Position numbers and translations under genes: made by a program
In this document: piece after piece, positions 1 to 7,403 of the stretch
Position numbering within the stretch: position 1 is the first letter of the stretch
Layout: every line of letters starts with the position of its first letter
Assembly: GCA_902496005.1 (NCBI GenBank)
Contig: CABUZI010000003.1
Span: forward strand, 1 to 34,445
Origin: an uncultured Collinsella sp.
GTDB lineage: Bacteria; Actinomycetota; Coriobacteriia; Coriobacteriales; Coriobacteriaceae
DNA length: 34,445 nt
Direction: 5' to 3'
Notes under the pieces: generated by a model
What the model saw: only the letters and a program-made list of their open reading frames with translations
The model's database searches: none
Told to the model about the DNA's origin: nothing

Positions 1-2
1 AC

Positions 3-26
3 TGAACTGCGCCCCAAAACTTGGAC
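3..26 (+). repeat. IS left terminal inverted repeat
   Basis: 24-bp terminal repeat starting TGAACTGC and ending CTTGGAC. It matches the reverse complement of 1426-1449 at 19 of 24 positions, with mismatches at positions 9-10 and 15-17 of the repeat. The TG...CA outer ends are typical of IS3-family elements. Confidence 0.9.
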
Positions 27-40
27 GGCTTAAATAAGAA

Positions 41-952
41 CTACGCCGCAAGGGACTGTCTCCGGAACTCCTCCGGGGTCAGTCCCTTCAGTTTAACCTG
101 GCGCCTCCTCGTGTTCCAATGGACCACGAAGTCGTCGAGGTCCGCCTTGAAGGACTCGAAGTCCGGCCACGTCCTTCCGCGGAAGAACTCGTCCTTGATG
201 TGGCCGAACACCTGCTCCGTCGCGCCGTTGTCGATGCAGTTGCCCTTCCGGGACATGCTCTGCACCACGCCGGCCTCCTCCAGCCGCCTGCACCAACCGG
301 CCTGCTGGTACTGCCAGCCCATGTCCGAGTGCAGGATCGGTCTGGAGCCCTCGGGCTTCTTGGACACGAGCTGGTCGAGCAGCTCGTGCTGCTGAGCCAT
401 GTTGGGGTGCAGCGACGTGGACCAGGCGACGATCTCCTTGCTGCCGAAGTCGTAGACCGGCGCGAAGTAGGCCTTGCCCCAGGGCTGCTTGAACTCGGTG
501 ACGTCGGTGCCCATCTTCTCCCACGGCCCGTCGGCGGCGAAGTCCCTGCCGATGACGTTCTCGAAGGTCTTTCCGACCTTGCCCCTGTACGAGTTGTACC
601 TGTGGTAGTCGGTCTCGCGGCGGATCCCGCAGCTGATGCCCATCTCGCGCATCATCTTCAGCGTCGTCTTGTAGGCTATGCGCACGCCCCGCTCGGCGCG
701 CAGGCACATGGCGATCTGCCTGTGGCCGCACCCGTTGGCGGTGCGCGAGAATATCTCGGCGGCGGCCTCCCAGAGCTCGGGCCTGGTGGGAGCCTTCGGG
801 TGCGACAGCGCGTAGTAGTAGCTCGACCTCGCCAGGCCGGCGCACTCCAGCAGGCTCCCCAGCCCGTGCCCCTCTTCGCGCAGGGCGCTCACGGCCTCGA
901 CTTTCGCCCTGGTCAGAGCCCGTCCCTCTCGACCAGGGCACGCAATTTTTTT
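41..952 (-). CDS. IS3-family transposase OrfB (DDE integrase domain), made as OrfAB by -1 frameshift
   Basis: Catalytic half of the transposase, about 303 aa counted from the frameshift site. Slipping back one base at the A7 run (952-946) continues OrfA as KIACPGREGRALTRAKV and gives an OrfAB fusion of about 454 aa. An HTH_21-like region is followed by the rve integrase core with its DDE triad: D in MGTDVTEF, D in LHSDMGWQYQ, and E in the DNGATEQVFGHIKDE region. The C-terminus has the usual HWNTRRRQVKLKGLTPEEFR ending, so the enzyme looks intact. No independent start codon with a good ribosome site was identified. Confidence is high for the family and moderate for frameshifting in vivo. Confidence 0.9.
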   Translation of the reverse strand, partial: KKIACPGREGRALTRAKVEAVSALREEGHGLGSLLECAGLARSSYYYALSHPKAPTRPELWEAAAEIFSRTANGCGHRQIAMCLRAERGVRIAYKTTLKMMREMGISCGIRRETDYHRYNSYRGKVGKTFENVIGRDFAADGPWEKMGTDVTEFKQPWGKAYFAPVYDFGSKEIVAWSTSLHPNMAQQHELLDQLVSKKPEGSRPILHSDMGWQYQQAGWCRRLEEAGVVQSMSRKGNCIDNGATEQVFGHIKDEFFRGRTWPDFESFKADLDDFVVHWNTRRRQVKLKGLTPEEFRRQSLAA

Positions 953-1404
953 AGGTAGGCCACCTCGGTCTCGAGCCTTCGGCAGCGCTCCTCGAGCTCC
1001 TGCTCGCGGGTGCGCGGCCTCGCCTTGGAACCGCTCGGCCGGCCCTTGGGCCTCGGGCGCAGGGCCTCCGCGCCGCCCCGGCTGTATAGCGCGCACCACT
1101 TCTTGAGCGGCGACATCGACATTATGCCGAACGCCGCCATCGCCTCGGCCTTCGTCATGCCGCCGTCGACGACGGCGGAGGCGGCGGCGACCTTCTGCTC
1201 GTATGTGTACCTGGCCTGCTTGCCGTCCATGGATAGCAGCACCTCGCTTCCGAACGACCGGTATACGTAGAGCCATTGTCTCACGGTGCCGAGCGGGACC
1301 GACAGCGCCTTCGCCGCCGATTTGTAACCGTGGCCTCGCTCGAAGAGCCCGATCGCCGCCTTCCTGGCCTCGATGCCGTGTTTCACCCTCAAGTCGATAC
1401 GCAT
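913..1404 (-). CDS. IS3-family transposase OrfA (helix-turn-helix protein)
   Basis: 163-aa basic protein. ATG at 1404 is chosen because a GGGAGG Shine-Dalgarno sits 6 nt upstream; the frame is open a little further but only to a TTG inside the terminal repeat. The first half has two helix-turn-helix-like segments (around AKALSVPLGTVRQWLYVYRSFG and TKAEAMAAFGIMS), and the C-terminus has a heptad stretch (TREQELEERCRRLETEVAYLKKL) that resembles the leucine zipper of IS3 OrfA proteins. OrfA binds the IS ends and limits transposition. The seven-A slippery run lies in the codons for the final LKK, and normal reading stops at 913. Confidence 0.9.
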   Translation of the reverse strand: MRIDLRVKHGIEARKAAIGLFERGHGYKSAAKALSVPLGTVRQWLYVYRSFGSEVLLSMDGKQARYTYEQKVAAASAVVDGGMTKAEAMAAFGIMSMSPLKKWCALYSRGGAEALRPRPKGRPSGSKARPRTREQELEERCRRLETEVAYLKKLRALVERDGL

Positions 1405-1425
1405 AAAAAGCCTCCCATTTCTCGT

Positions 1426-1449
1426 GTCCAAGAAATGGGAGGCAGTTCA
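1426..1449 (-). repeat. IS right terminal inverted repeat
   Basis: 24-bp partner of the repeat at 3-26. It lies just upstream of orfA, so the transposase promoter is probably inside or next to this end. Confidence 0.9.
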
Positions 1450-1493
1450 GAGCGGGAGCGCTTCTGGCACAAACGTTATTCCTGCAAGCAGCC

Positions 1494-1982
1494 TTACGCC
1501 TGCTGATAGTGCAGGTGATTCTCGTCGATATCGGCCAAGTCGCGGTCGAGGTAGCGGCGCGCGAGCCAGTTTGCCATGGGAAGGTTCTGGTCCAGGTAGT
1601 TACCGCACTCCTCGGGAGCGGCACCGGGGATATCGCCCTCAAAGCCAGCGACAAACTCGAACAGCTCACGCACGAGCGGCAGAATCTCCTCGCTCGTCAC
1701 CTCGCCAAACACGACGAGGTAAAAGCCCGTACGGCAGCCCATGGGACCAAAGTAGACAATGCGGCTCGACCACTCGGCATGATTGCGAAGGAACGTCGCG
1801 CCCAAGTGCTCGATGGTGTGGCATTCGGCCGTGTTCATAACCGGCTCCTTATTGGGCGTGGTCAGGCGCAGGTCAAAAGTGGTGACGGCGGCGCCGGTCG
1901 CCGGATCGCGGTCGATGCGGCTCACATACACGCCGGGCTCAAGCAGCAGATGGTCAACGGAAAAACTCGCGATGCGCTCCAT
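1494..1982 (-). CDS. luxS: S-ribosylhomocysteine lyase LuxS
   Basis: 162 aa, normal for LuxS (about 155-171). It cleaves S-ribosylhomocysteine to homocysteine and DPD, the precursor of AI-2, in the activated methyl cycle; cytosolic homodimer. The metal ligands are all present: H55 and H59 of the HTIEH motif with general base E58, C126 in EECGN, and the catalytic C83 in GPMGCRTG. ATG 1982 is preceded by AGAGGA. The gene stands alone, with an IS starting 45 bp after its stop, so its native terminator may have been displaced. The upstream 200 bp holds GGGACGGGG inverted repeats and a likely promoter. Confidence 0.97.
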   Translation of the reverse strand: MERIASFSVDHLLLEPGVYVSRIDRDPATGAAVTTFDLRLTTPNKEPVMNTAECHTIEHLGATFLRNHAEWSSRIVYFGPMGCRTGFYLVVFGEVTSEEILPLVRELFEFVAGFEGDIPGAAPEECGNYLDQNLPMANWLARRYLDRDLADIDENHLHYQQA

Positions 1983-2007
1983 GGCAGATCCTCTCGGTAG
2001 TTAAATT

Positions 2008-2073
2008 GGGACGGGGCTCTTTTAGCTGGTTCGAATGGTCGCACCAATCATACCAGTCAAAAAAGCCCCGTCC
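2008..2073. repeat. GGGACGGGGCT inverted repeat, about 66 bp
   Basis: Arms GGGACGGGGCT (2008-2018) and AGCCCCGTCCC (2063-2073) are perfectly complementary, and the flanking T and A runs extend the pairing. The element lies across the luxS promoter region. It shares the GGGACGGGG box with the smaller palindrome that follows at 2088-2122, so the two look like members of one repeat family. Confidence 0.8.
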
Positions 2074-2075
2074 CA
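2047..2075 (-). promoter_or_regulatory. Candidate luxS promoter (extended -10)
   Basis: On the minus strand TGGTATGAT (2055-2047) fits an extended -10 box. The matching -35 position (2075-2070, TGGGAC) is weak and lies inside the GGGAC inverted repeat. This places luxS transcription start near 2040 with a 5' UTR of roughly 55 nt that contains the distal arm of the repeat. Confidence 0.35.
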
Positions 2076-2087
2076 AATGAGCTACCC

Positions 2088-2122
2088 GGGACGGGGATCA
2101 ATGAGTTTTAAATCCCCGTCCC
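2088..2122. repeat. GGGACGGGGAT palindromic repeat
   Basis: 11-bp perfect arms (2088-2098 and 2112-2122) around a 13-nt loop. The loop contains tcaatgagttttaa. It is in the luxS-lacI intergenic region and resembles REP-type elements. It could also act as a transcript-end structure for the LacI gene, but no T-run follows directly. Confidence 0.8.
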
Positions 2123-2128
2123 AGAAAA

Positions 2129-2149
2129 ATCATTCTAGGTAATCTAGAA
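2129..2149 (-). terminator. Weak intrinsic terminator after the LacI-type gene
   Basis: Minus-strand arms TTCTAG (2149-2144) and CTAGAA (2138-2133) are followed by TGATTTTT. The short AT-rich stem and five T resemble a weak intrinsic terminator 35 nt after the stop codon at 2185. Confidence 0.4.
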
Positions 2150-2184
2150 GGACTTTTCCGCTCTGGGGTCTGGCGCCGTTCCGA

Positions 2185-3195
2185 CTAGATCTCGCGCACG
2201 CTTTGGCGCTCGACAAAATAGGTCGATACGGCCGTCTTGCAGGTATAGCTCTTGGGATTGCGGATGTTGCCCACCAGGCGGCGCACCGCGATCTCGCCCA
2301 CCTCGTGCTTGGGAACGTGCACCGTGGTGAGCGGCGGGTTGGAAAAGGCGCCCAACGACAGGTCGTCAAAGCCGATGATCGAGACATCCTCGGGCACGCG
2401 TATGCCGTGCTCGTTGAGCGCGCGCATGGCACCCACGGCGAGCACGTCGTTTTCGGCAAAGAAAGCCGTCGGCAGGTCGTCGTGCGAGACGCTGTCGAGC
2501 CACGCGCCCATATCGCGATAAGCGCCCTCGAGCGTGGTGCCCAGCGTGACGCGCCATGCCGGATTGGCCTCGAGGCCCGCGTCCTCAAGCGCTTGGCGAT
2601 AGCCGCGCTCGCGGTCCTTAAAGTTGCGGATGCGAAGGTCGCCCGCCAGATAGCCGATTTGCTTGTGACCTTTCTCGATAAGGTAGTCCACGGCGCGCAG
2701 TACCGAATCGGTGTTGGCAATGACCACGGCATCAAAGTATTGGCGATCGCTCCAGCCGTCGAGCACGATCAGGTGGGCGGCGGCGTTGGCGAACAGGGCG
2801 TAGTCCTCCTCGCCCAGCTCGGTACCCATCAGCACGATAGCGGCGGACGGATCGGCGATCAGGCCCTCGACCTGCGGGCGCACAGCGTCAAGATCGCTAA
2901 AGTCGAGCGTGACAAAGCTCGTGCTCATGCCGTGGCGACGCGCCTGGCGCTCCACGCCCTCGATGACCGCGGGATGGAAGGTGCTCTCGTCCAGGATGGC
3001 GGCCGTCTTGCGCGCAAGCACAAACTGGATGCTCTCGAGCTGCGTCGACTGCTGGTAGCCGAGCGACTGCGCACACTCCAGGATGACCTTGGCGGTCTCC
3101 TCGCTCACGCTGCGCTTGCGGTTGAGCGCGTTGGACACGGTTGCGGGCGAAAAGCCGGTAATGCGGCTGATCTCGCGGACGCTTGCTTTAGCCAT
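2185..3195 (-). CDS. LacI/GalR-family transcriptional regulator
   Basis: 336 aa, standard length. The N-terminal LacI helix-turn-helix (KASVREISRITGFSPATVSN, with hinge helix region) covers residues 1-50, followed by a periplasmic-binding-protein-like sugar-sensing domain (residues 60-330, including DAVVIANTDSVLRAVDYLIEKGHKQIGYLAG and a C-terminal IGFDDLSLG). Two adjacent ATGs exist; 3195 is preferred for its distance to the AGGGGG ribosome site (3198 is the alternative). It lies downstream of the beta-glucosidase in the same direction but has its own candidate promoter, so it is probably a separately transcribed local repressor, perhaps of the sugar genes upstream. The effector is unknown. 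Confidence 0.92.
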   Translation of the reverse strand: MAKASVREISRITGFSPATVSNALNRKRSVSEETAKVILECAQSLGYQQSTQLESIQFVLARKTAAILDESTFHPAVIEGVERQARRHGMSTSFVTLDFSDLDAVRPQVEGLIADPSAAIVLMGTELGEEDYALFANAAAHLIVLDGWSDRQYFDAVVIANTDSVLRAVDYLIEKGHKQIGYLAGDLRIRNFKDRERGYRQALEDAGLEANPAWRVTLGTTLEGAYRDMGAWLDSVSHDDLPTAFFAENDVLAVGAMRALNEHGIRVPEDVSIIGFDDLSLGAFSNPPLTTVHVPKHEVGEIAVRRLVGNIRNPKSYTCKTAVSTYFVERQSVREI

Positions 3196-3295
3196 CATTC
3201 CCCCTAGCATCGGTCGCGGCCGAGCATCGTGGCTTGACCGCCCCGTGGCTCGGCAACTAAACGACCGCAAATTCAATCTAAACAGAAGAGTAAAT

Positions 3296-3324
3296 GTTTA
3301 TTAGCTAGTTTAGCCTGTTGTCAA
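3296..3324 (-). promoter_or_regulatory. Candidate promoter of the LacI-type gene
   Basis: On the minus strand a perfect TTGACA (-35, 3324-3319) is followed after 17 nt by ATAAAC (3301-3296). The spacer contains repeated TAAAC motifs that could be part of an operator for autoregulation. It is about 100 nt upstream of the start codon. Confidence 0.5.
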
Positions 3325-3377
3325 GCAAAGTGGCGCGACTATTCCCCCAACGGGCGCATTTGTCCATCTTAACGTTA

Positions 3378-4796
3378 TTACGCAAGGTCTTCGCCATTGC
3401 TTGCTATTACGCGTCGGTACCATTCGAAGCTTTTCTTTTTACGTCTCTCAAACGAGCCCGCACCGCTATCGTCTCGATCGACATAGATAAACCCGTAGCG
3501 CTTACGCATCTGTCCTGTGGCGACCGAAACCAAATCGATCGGGCCCCAACAGGTATATCCCATGAGTTCCACCCCGTCGAGCTCGACGGTCTCCCTCATC
3601 GCCTCGATGTGGGCCCGCAGGTATTCAACTCGATAGTCGTCTTCTATTTCACCCGAATCTTCCGGCACATCAGGAGCACCCAAACCGTTTTCGACGATGA
3701 ACAGCGGCTTTTGATAGCGATCCCAGATTTCATTCATGGTGACGCGCAGCCCTTTGGGGTCGATAAACCTCCCCCAAGGCTCCTGTTTTAGATACGGATT
3801 AGGCGCCGAGCGAAGAAGGTTCGAATCGAACTGACCTTCCGCATGCGCTTTTGCGACGCGCGTCGAGTAATACGAAAACGAGACGAAATCGACCAGGTTT
3901 GCAGCCAGTACTTCGCGGTCATCATCCCGATAGGGCACCTCAAAACCATGGCGGGCGTATTCCTTGAGAACATAGCTCGGGTACGCACCGCGCACCTGGA
4001 CGTCGGTAAACATGTAATGGCTGCGATTCTCAGCCTGCGCAGCCAGCACATCGTCCGGATCACATGTAGCCGGATAGAAGACACCTGCGTTGAGCATGCA
4101 ACCGATCTTCGCCCCGGGGCACAGTTCATGACACGCCCCGACCGCACGGGCACTCGCAACCAATACATGGTGCACGGCCGTGTGAACCGTTGCATAGCGA
4201 TTCTCCCCTTGCTCGAAGATGATCCCCGCCGCCATAAAGCACGCCTGCGTCATGATGTTGATCTCGTTAAAGGTCAGCCAATAATTGACCAATCCCCGAT
4301 AGCGCTCGAACACGGTACGCGAATATCGATCGAACAGGTCGACCAACCTGCGATCGCGCCATCCGCCATACGCATCGACGAGATGCATGGGGACATCATA
4401 GTGGTTGAGCGTCACCAAAGGCTCAATGCCATGCGCGCGGCACGTCCTAAAAACATCCTCGTAAAAGGCAAGGCCTTCTTCATTGGGCTCGGCTTCGTCT
4501 CCTTTGGGAAAAATGCGGCTCCAGGCGATCGATAAGCGCAGGCATTTAAAACCCATCTGGGCAAACAGTTCAATATCCTGCTTGTACCTATGGTAAAAAT
4601 CAATGCCTTTGCGAGCGGGATAGAAGCTGTCGGGTGCCAACGCACGCGGATCAAGGTCTCCCCGCATGACGTCCATGCGTTGATCGCCAAACGGCAGCAT
4701 GTCGGAATTGGCTAAACCGCGACCGCCTTCGTTCCATCCTCCCTCGCACTGGTTTGCAGCCAGAGCCCCGCCCCATAAAAAATCTTCTCTAAACAT
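3378..4796 (-). CDS. bglA: Glycoside hydrolase family 1, probable 6-phospho-beta-glucosidase
   Basis: 472 aa, usual for GH1. It hydrolyses 6-phospho-beta-glucosides delivered by the PTS, releasing glucose-6-phosphate and the aglycone; cytosolic. Seen in sequence: N-terminal FLWGGALAANQCEGGW (the GH1 N-terminal signature), acid/base E178 in TFNEIN, nucleophile E369 in FIVENGLG, and near the C-terminus S...MRKRYGFIYVD, which fits the S/K/Y phosphate-binding residues of phospho-glycosidases rather than plain beta-glucosidases. ATG 4796 follows AAAGGACG. It is the third gene of the bgl operon, 146 bp after the PTS gene. The exact sugar (cellobiose, salicin, arbutin or similar) cannot be read from sequence. 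Confidence 0.93.
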   Translation of the reverse strand: MFREDFLWGGALAANQCEGGWNEGGRGLANSDMLPFGDQRMDVMRGDLDPRALAPDSFYPARKGIDFYHRYKQDIELFAQMGFKCLRLSIAWSRIFPKGDEAEPNEEGLAFYEDVFRTCRAHGIEPLVTLNHYDVPMHLVDAYGGWRDRRLVDLFDRYSRTVFERYRGLVNYWLTFNEINIMTQACFMAAGIIFEQGENRYATVHTAVHHVLVASARAVGACHELCPGAKIGCMLNAGVFYPATCDPDDVLAAQAENRSHYMFTDVQVRGAYPSYVLKEYARHGFEVPYRDDDREVLAANLVDFVSFSYYSTRVAKAHAEGQFDSNLLRSAPNPYLKQEPWGRFIDPKGLRVTMNEIWDRYQKPLFIVENGLGAPDVPEDSGEIEDDYRVEYLRAHIEAMRETVELDGVELMGYTCWGPIDLVSVATGQMRKRYGFIYVDRDDSGAGSFERRKKKSFEWYRRVIASNGEDLA

Positions 4797-4879
4797 TATG
4801 GTGTCGTCCTTTCTATCAAATTCCCGGCCCACGCTGTCGAACGCAACGGACTCGGCAAGTGCCGTGCAACAGCACAGTA

Positions 4880-4914
4880 CCGTTGCGCGGCCAAGGGGTC
4901 GGACCGCGCAACGG
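4880..4914. other. Intercistronic hairpin between PTS and GH1 genes
   Basis: Perfect 11-bp arms (4880-4890 and 4904-4914, CCGTTGCGCGG and its complement) with a 13-nt loop and no T-run. It lies between the PTS and GH1 genes. This looks like an mRNA-processing or stability structure rather than a terminator. Confidence 0.6.
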
Positions 4915-4942
4915 CTGGGGAGCATATTTGTGCAGTAGCCTC

Positions 4943-6391
4943 TTATGCCTCGACGGATTCAACAGCCTCAGAATCGCCGCTCTTGGACTTCAACGGCATC
5001 TTCTCCTGTCCTTCAAATCCAAAAACCATCGCCAACGCAAACGTCACGGCACCGCCAGCAAGACACCCGATGGTGCCGGGGATGATATCCTGAGCAAACA
5101 TGAGCACGTTCATCCATGGGAAACCAACGCCAGTGAAGATATAGACGTTGGCATGAAGAAGGCTTACCAGCAGACCACCGACAGCACCACCAATCATGTT
5201 CCAGGCAAGAGCTTTCTTGTCGCGAAACAGGATGCCGTAGATGATGGGCTCACTCACGCGACCGAAGGCATAGGTGATGAACAAGTTCCAGCCCGTGGCT
5301 CGATTCTCCTTGTCCTTAGCGCGCAGGCCATAGGCGAGCGCGATGGCAAGCGTGGTGTAGGCTACAACCGCGGCGCCGGGGTATAAGATGGCGTCGTAAC
5401 CGTTCTGGAGCGCGGCGGGCAATATGGCGGTATAGATCGGCACGTGCATGCCGGTGGCGATGATCAGATTCCAGAATGCGCCGATAACCGCGGTCGCAGC
5501 GGGACCGGCAACAGAGGCGAGCCAAATGATGAAATCGGCCACAAGGCCCATGACAAATTGGACGGCAGGGCCGCAGAGGCACAGCGCGACCGGCAACATC
5601 ACGAGCACCGTACCCACGGGTACGATCAGAACGCGCAACATATCAGGCGAGATCTTCTTAAAGAAGCGCTCAACATAGGACTGGGCCCAGGTGATCAAGA
5701 TGACCGGAAGAACAGCCTGGGTGTAGTTGACGAGCTGCATGGGGATGCCGAAGACGCTGAAAGGCTTTCCGTCCTCAACAATAGCGAGCATGTCGGGATA
5801 AATCATCACAACAGCGATGAGCAGTGCCAGCACAGGACTCGTTTTGAACTTCTTAGCCGAGCTATAGGCGGCAAACACCGGGAAGTAGTAATACGCCGCA
5901 TCGCCCACCAGGGAAAGGATCCGATACAGGTCGCTCGTTTCGGACATAAAACCGGCGCCTTCGGGCCCAAACAGAATAACGAGCATCTTGAAGATACCGG
6001 CGACACAAAAGATCGGAAGAATCGGGGTGATAGCGCCGCTCACGGCATCGAGCAGCTGATTGAAGAGGTGCTTGGGCGCCAAGCGCTCCTTCCAGCTAAG
6101 CTGAGGGCCATCGAGTTCCTCGTCAATCGATACCGTGACCTCGAATCCGCCCTGCTTACAAACCTCGTCGTAGACCTTGTCGACCGTGGGCCCGATCACC
6201 AGCTGCACCTGCCCTCCGGCGTGCACGACGCTGATGATAGACGAGATGTCCTCAAGCTTCTCATCATTCGAGAGGCTTTCATCCTTGAGGCTGAAGCGCA
6301 GGCGCGTCATGCAATGCGTAACCGAAGCCACGTTTTCCGCCCCGCCCACAGTGGAGAGAATCTGCTCTGCCACCTTTTTGTAATTTGCCAT
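4943..6391 (-). CDS. bglP: PTS beta-glucoside-type transporter, EIIBC
   Basis: 482 aa. It imports and phosphorylates a beta-glucoside. The EIIB domain (residues 1-85) carries the phosphorylatable C27 in VTHCMTRLRF. The EIIC domain (about 105-460) has some ten membrane segments, including the GAFWNLIIATGMHVPIYTA region and GRVSEPIIYGILFR, the sugar-binding signature of the glucose/glucoside superfamily. There is no EIIA domain, unlike full-length BglP/BglF (about 610-625 aa), so EIIA must come from another protein. ATG 6391 lies 6 nt after AAGGAG; the ATG three bases upstream is the alternative. It sits between the bglG-type regulator and the GH1 gene in one operon. Confidence 0.93.
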   Translation of the reverse strand: MANYKKVAEQILSTVGGAENVASVTHCMTRLRFSLKDESLSNDEKLEDISSIISVVHAGGQVQLVIGPTVDKVYDEVCKQGGFEVTVSIDEELDGPQLSWKERLAPKHLFNQLLDAVSGAITPILPIFCVAGIFKMLVILFGPEGAGFMSETSDLYRILSLVGDAAYYYFPVFAAYSSAKKFKTSPVLALLIAVVMIYPDMLAIVEDGKPFSVFGIPMQLVNYTQAVLPVILITWAQSYVERFFKKISPDMLRVLIVPVGTVLVMLPVALCLCGPAVQFVMGLVADFIIWLASVAGPAATAVIGAFWNLIIATGMHVPIYTAILPAALQNGYDAILYPGAAVVAYTTLAIALAYGLRAKDKENRATGWNLFITYAFGRVSEPIIYGILFRDKKALAWNMIGGAVGGLLVSLLHANVYIFTGVGFPWMNVLMFAQDIIPGTIGCLAGGAVTFALAMVFGFEGQEKMPLKSKSGDSEAVESVEA

Positions 6392-6461
6392 CATTGGCTC
6401 CTTTGCACAATCTTGGCTTACTGTTCGAATCGGCAAAGGTCATGCCCCGAATGGCTACGGG

Positions 6462-7301
6462 TTACAATCCTTTTTTGGAGATGATCCGGTTGAGATGGAT
6501 CATCAGATAGAGTTCCTCCTCCTCGGAGAGCGTGGCGTCCCACGTTTCACGACAATAGGAACCGATATGCTTCACGCACTCTGCCAACTGCGGAAACTCC
6601 TCACGAAAGTTCTTGTACATCTGCATGTTGGCGCTGTTCAGCGACTCGCCGGCTTGAATGCGCTTGAACAGGTACCGCAGATGCGTGGCGAAGCGGGTGA
6701 AATCAAAGGAATCGCGGTCGACAATAATGCGGAAATCGCTTTCGAGAATCTCGATAACGTCCTCGAGCATATCGTCGAACTGCTTTGTGGGCTCGGCCGT
6801 GGCTTTGACGGCTTCAACAACCCGTGCGTTCACGAGATTCATCGCAATACTGGCAATCTCATCCTTGGGAAGCCGCTCTCCGAGCTCCTTCTCGAGTCGC
6901 ATGACGATAAACTGGGCAGCCTTGTATTCCTTCGGATACGTCTCCCGCACTTCATAGGCAAGAGGCATCGCGATGCGGACCCCCTTTTGGGCTCGCGCAA
7001 CGGCAAACGACAGGTGATCAGCCATGAACAGCGTCGCATTGGTTGAGAGGTCGTAGGGCAGTTCGTTGGCAACGATGTCCATAACTTTCGCCGCAAACAT
7101 CACGATATCCGAGGGAAGATCCCTCATGACATCTTGTCCTTTAGGATCAATGTCGTAAAACGTATGCTCGATTTTAGAAAGAGGGAGCTCTCGAGGAAAA
7201 TCTCCGCCGAAACCGACGCCCCTGCCCATGGCGATGACATCTCGCCCCTGTCCGTCACGGCAAAGAACCGCGTTGTTGTTAAGCTTTTTAATTGCAAGCA
7301 T
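6462..7301 (-). CDS. bglG: BglG/LicT-family transcriptional antiterminator
   Basis: 279 aa, the usual size. The N-terminal CAT RNA-binding domain (residues 1-55, MLAIKKLNNNAVLCRD with MGRGVGFG) binds RAT hairpins in nascent mRNA and prevents termination. Two PRD domains follow (about 65-170 and 172-279), controlled by phosphorylation from HPr and EII. Histidines present: H96 (PRD1), H207 and H269 (PRD2). The second PRD1 histidine is not seen; the expected IALH motif reads IAMN with N155. ATG 7301 follows a strong AAAGGAGG site. First gene of the operon; two RAT sites and a terminator lie directly upstream, implying autoregulated antitermination. Confidence 0.93.
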   Translation of the reverse strand: MLAIKKLNNNAVLCRDGQGRDVIAMGRGVGFGGDFPRELPLSKIEHTFYDIDPKGQDVMRDLPSDIVMFAAKVMDIVANELPYDLSTNATLFMADHLSFAVARAQKGVRIAMPLAYEVRETYPKEYKAAQFIVMRLEKELGERLPKDEIASIAMNLVNARVVEAVKATAEPTKQFDDMLEDVIEILESDFRIIVDRDSFDFTRFATHLRYLFKRIQAGESLNSANMQMYKNFREEFPQLAECVKHIGSYCRETWDATLSEEEELYLMIHLNRIISKKGL

Positions 7302-7330
7302 GGTGAACCTCCTTTCAAGAACACTCACAG

Positions 7331-7375
7331 AAAAAGGCATGATAGCCAATAGCAGTGCTATTGCGGTCATGCCTT
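7331..7375 (-). terminator. Antiterminator-controlled intrinsic terminator in the bgl leader
   Basis: Minus-strand hairpin with a 9-bp outer stem (7375-7367 with 7342-7334) and an 8-bp inner stem (7363-7356 with 7354-7347), followed by TTTTT. Its 5' arm overlaps RAT 2, so the two structures exclude each other. This is the classical BglG/LicT switch. Confidence 0.85.
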
Positions 7376-7387
7376 ACGTAACAATCC
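7365..7387 (-). promoter_or_regulatory. RAT antiterminator site 2 (short form)
   Basis: Minus-strand motif beginning GGATTGTTAC and ending GGCATGACC. It matches the 5' and 3' halves of the ribonucleic antiterminator consensus, but the upper stem is reduced to one C-G pair capped by a GTAA (GNRA-type) loop. Its 3' half overlaps the terminator 5' arm. Confidence 0.7.
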
Positions 7388-7403
7388 GTGTTGTATTGCT
7401 CTT

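Larger units (their letters stand above)
3..1449 (-). mobile_element. IS3-family (IS150-like) insertion sequence, complete
   Basis: A 1447-bp element bounded by 24-bp imperfect terminal inverted repeats (3-26 and 1426-1449, 19 of 24 positions identical, both beginning TGAACTGC from the outside). It carries two overlapping minus-strand frames, orfA and orfB, joined by a run of seven A at 952-946, the usual IS3 arrangement for a -1 programmed frameshift. Length and the large OrfA fit the IS150 subgroup. The right end lies 45 bp beyond the luxS stop codon, so no recognisable gene is split on that side. Only two bases of left flank (ac) are visible; they do not match a 3-bp duplication of the right flank (gag), so no target duplication can be shown. 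Confidence 0.93.

Noticed and set aside
1450..1452. Target-site duplication of the IS
   Set aside because: The right flank is gag, but only two bases (ac) of the left flank are in the window and they do not match for 3, 4 or 5 bp.
952..1669. The upstream extension of the OrfB frame through the IS right end into luxS, giving a 542-codon frame
   Set aside because: The extension is out of frame with OrfA and luxS, both of which have strong family signatures. OrfB is expected to be made by frameshifting at the A7 run, not from this extension.
3325..3377. Terminator between the GH1 and LacI-type genes
   Set aside because: No stable stem followed by T residues could be found in either direction, so read-through from the bgl operon into the regulator gene remains possible.
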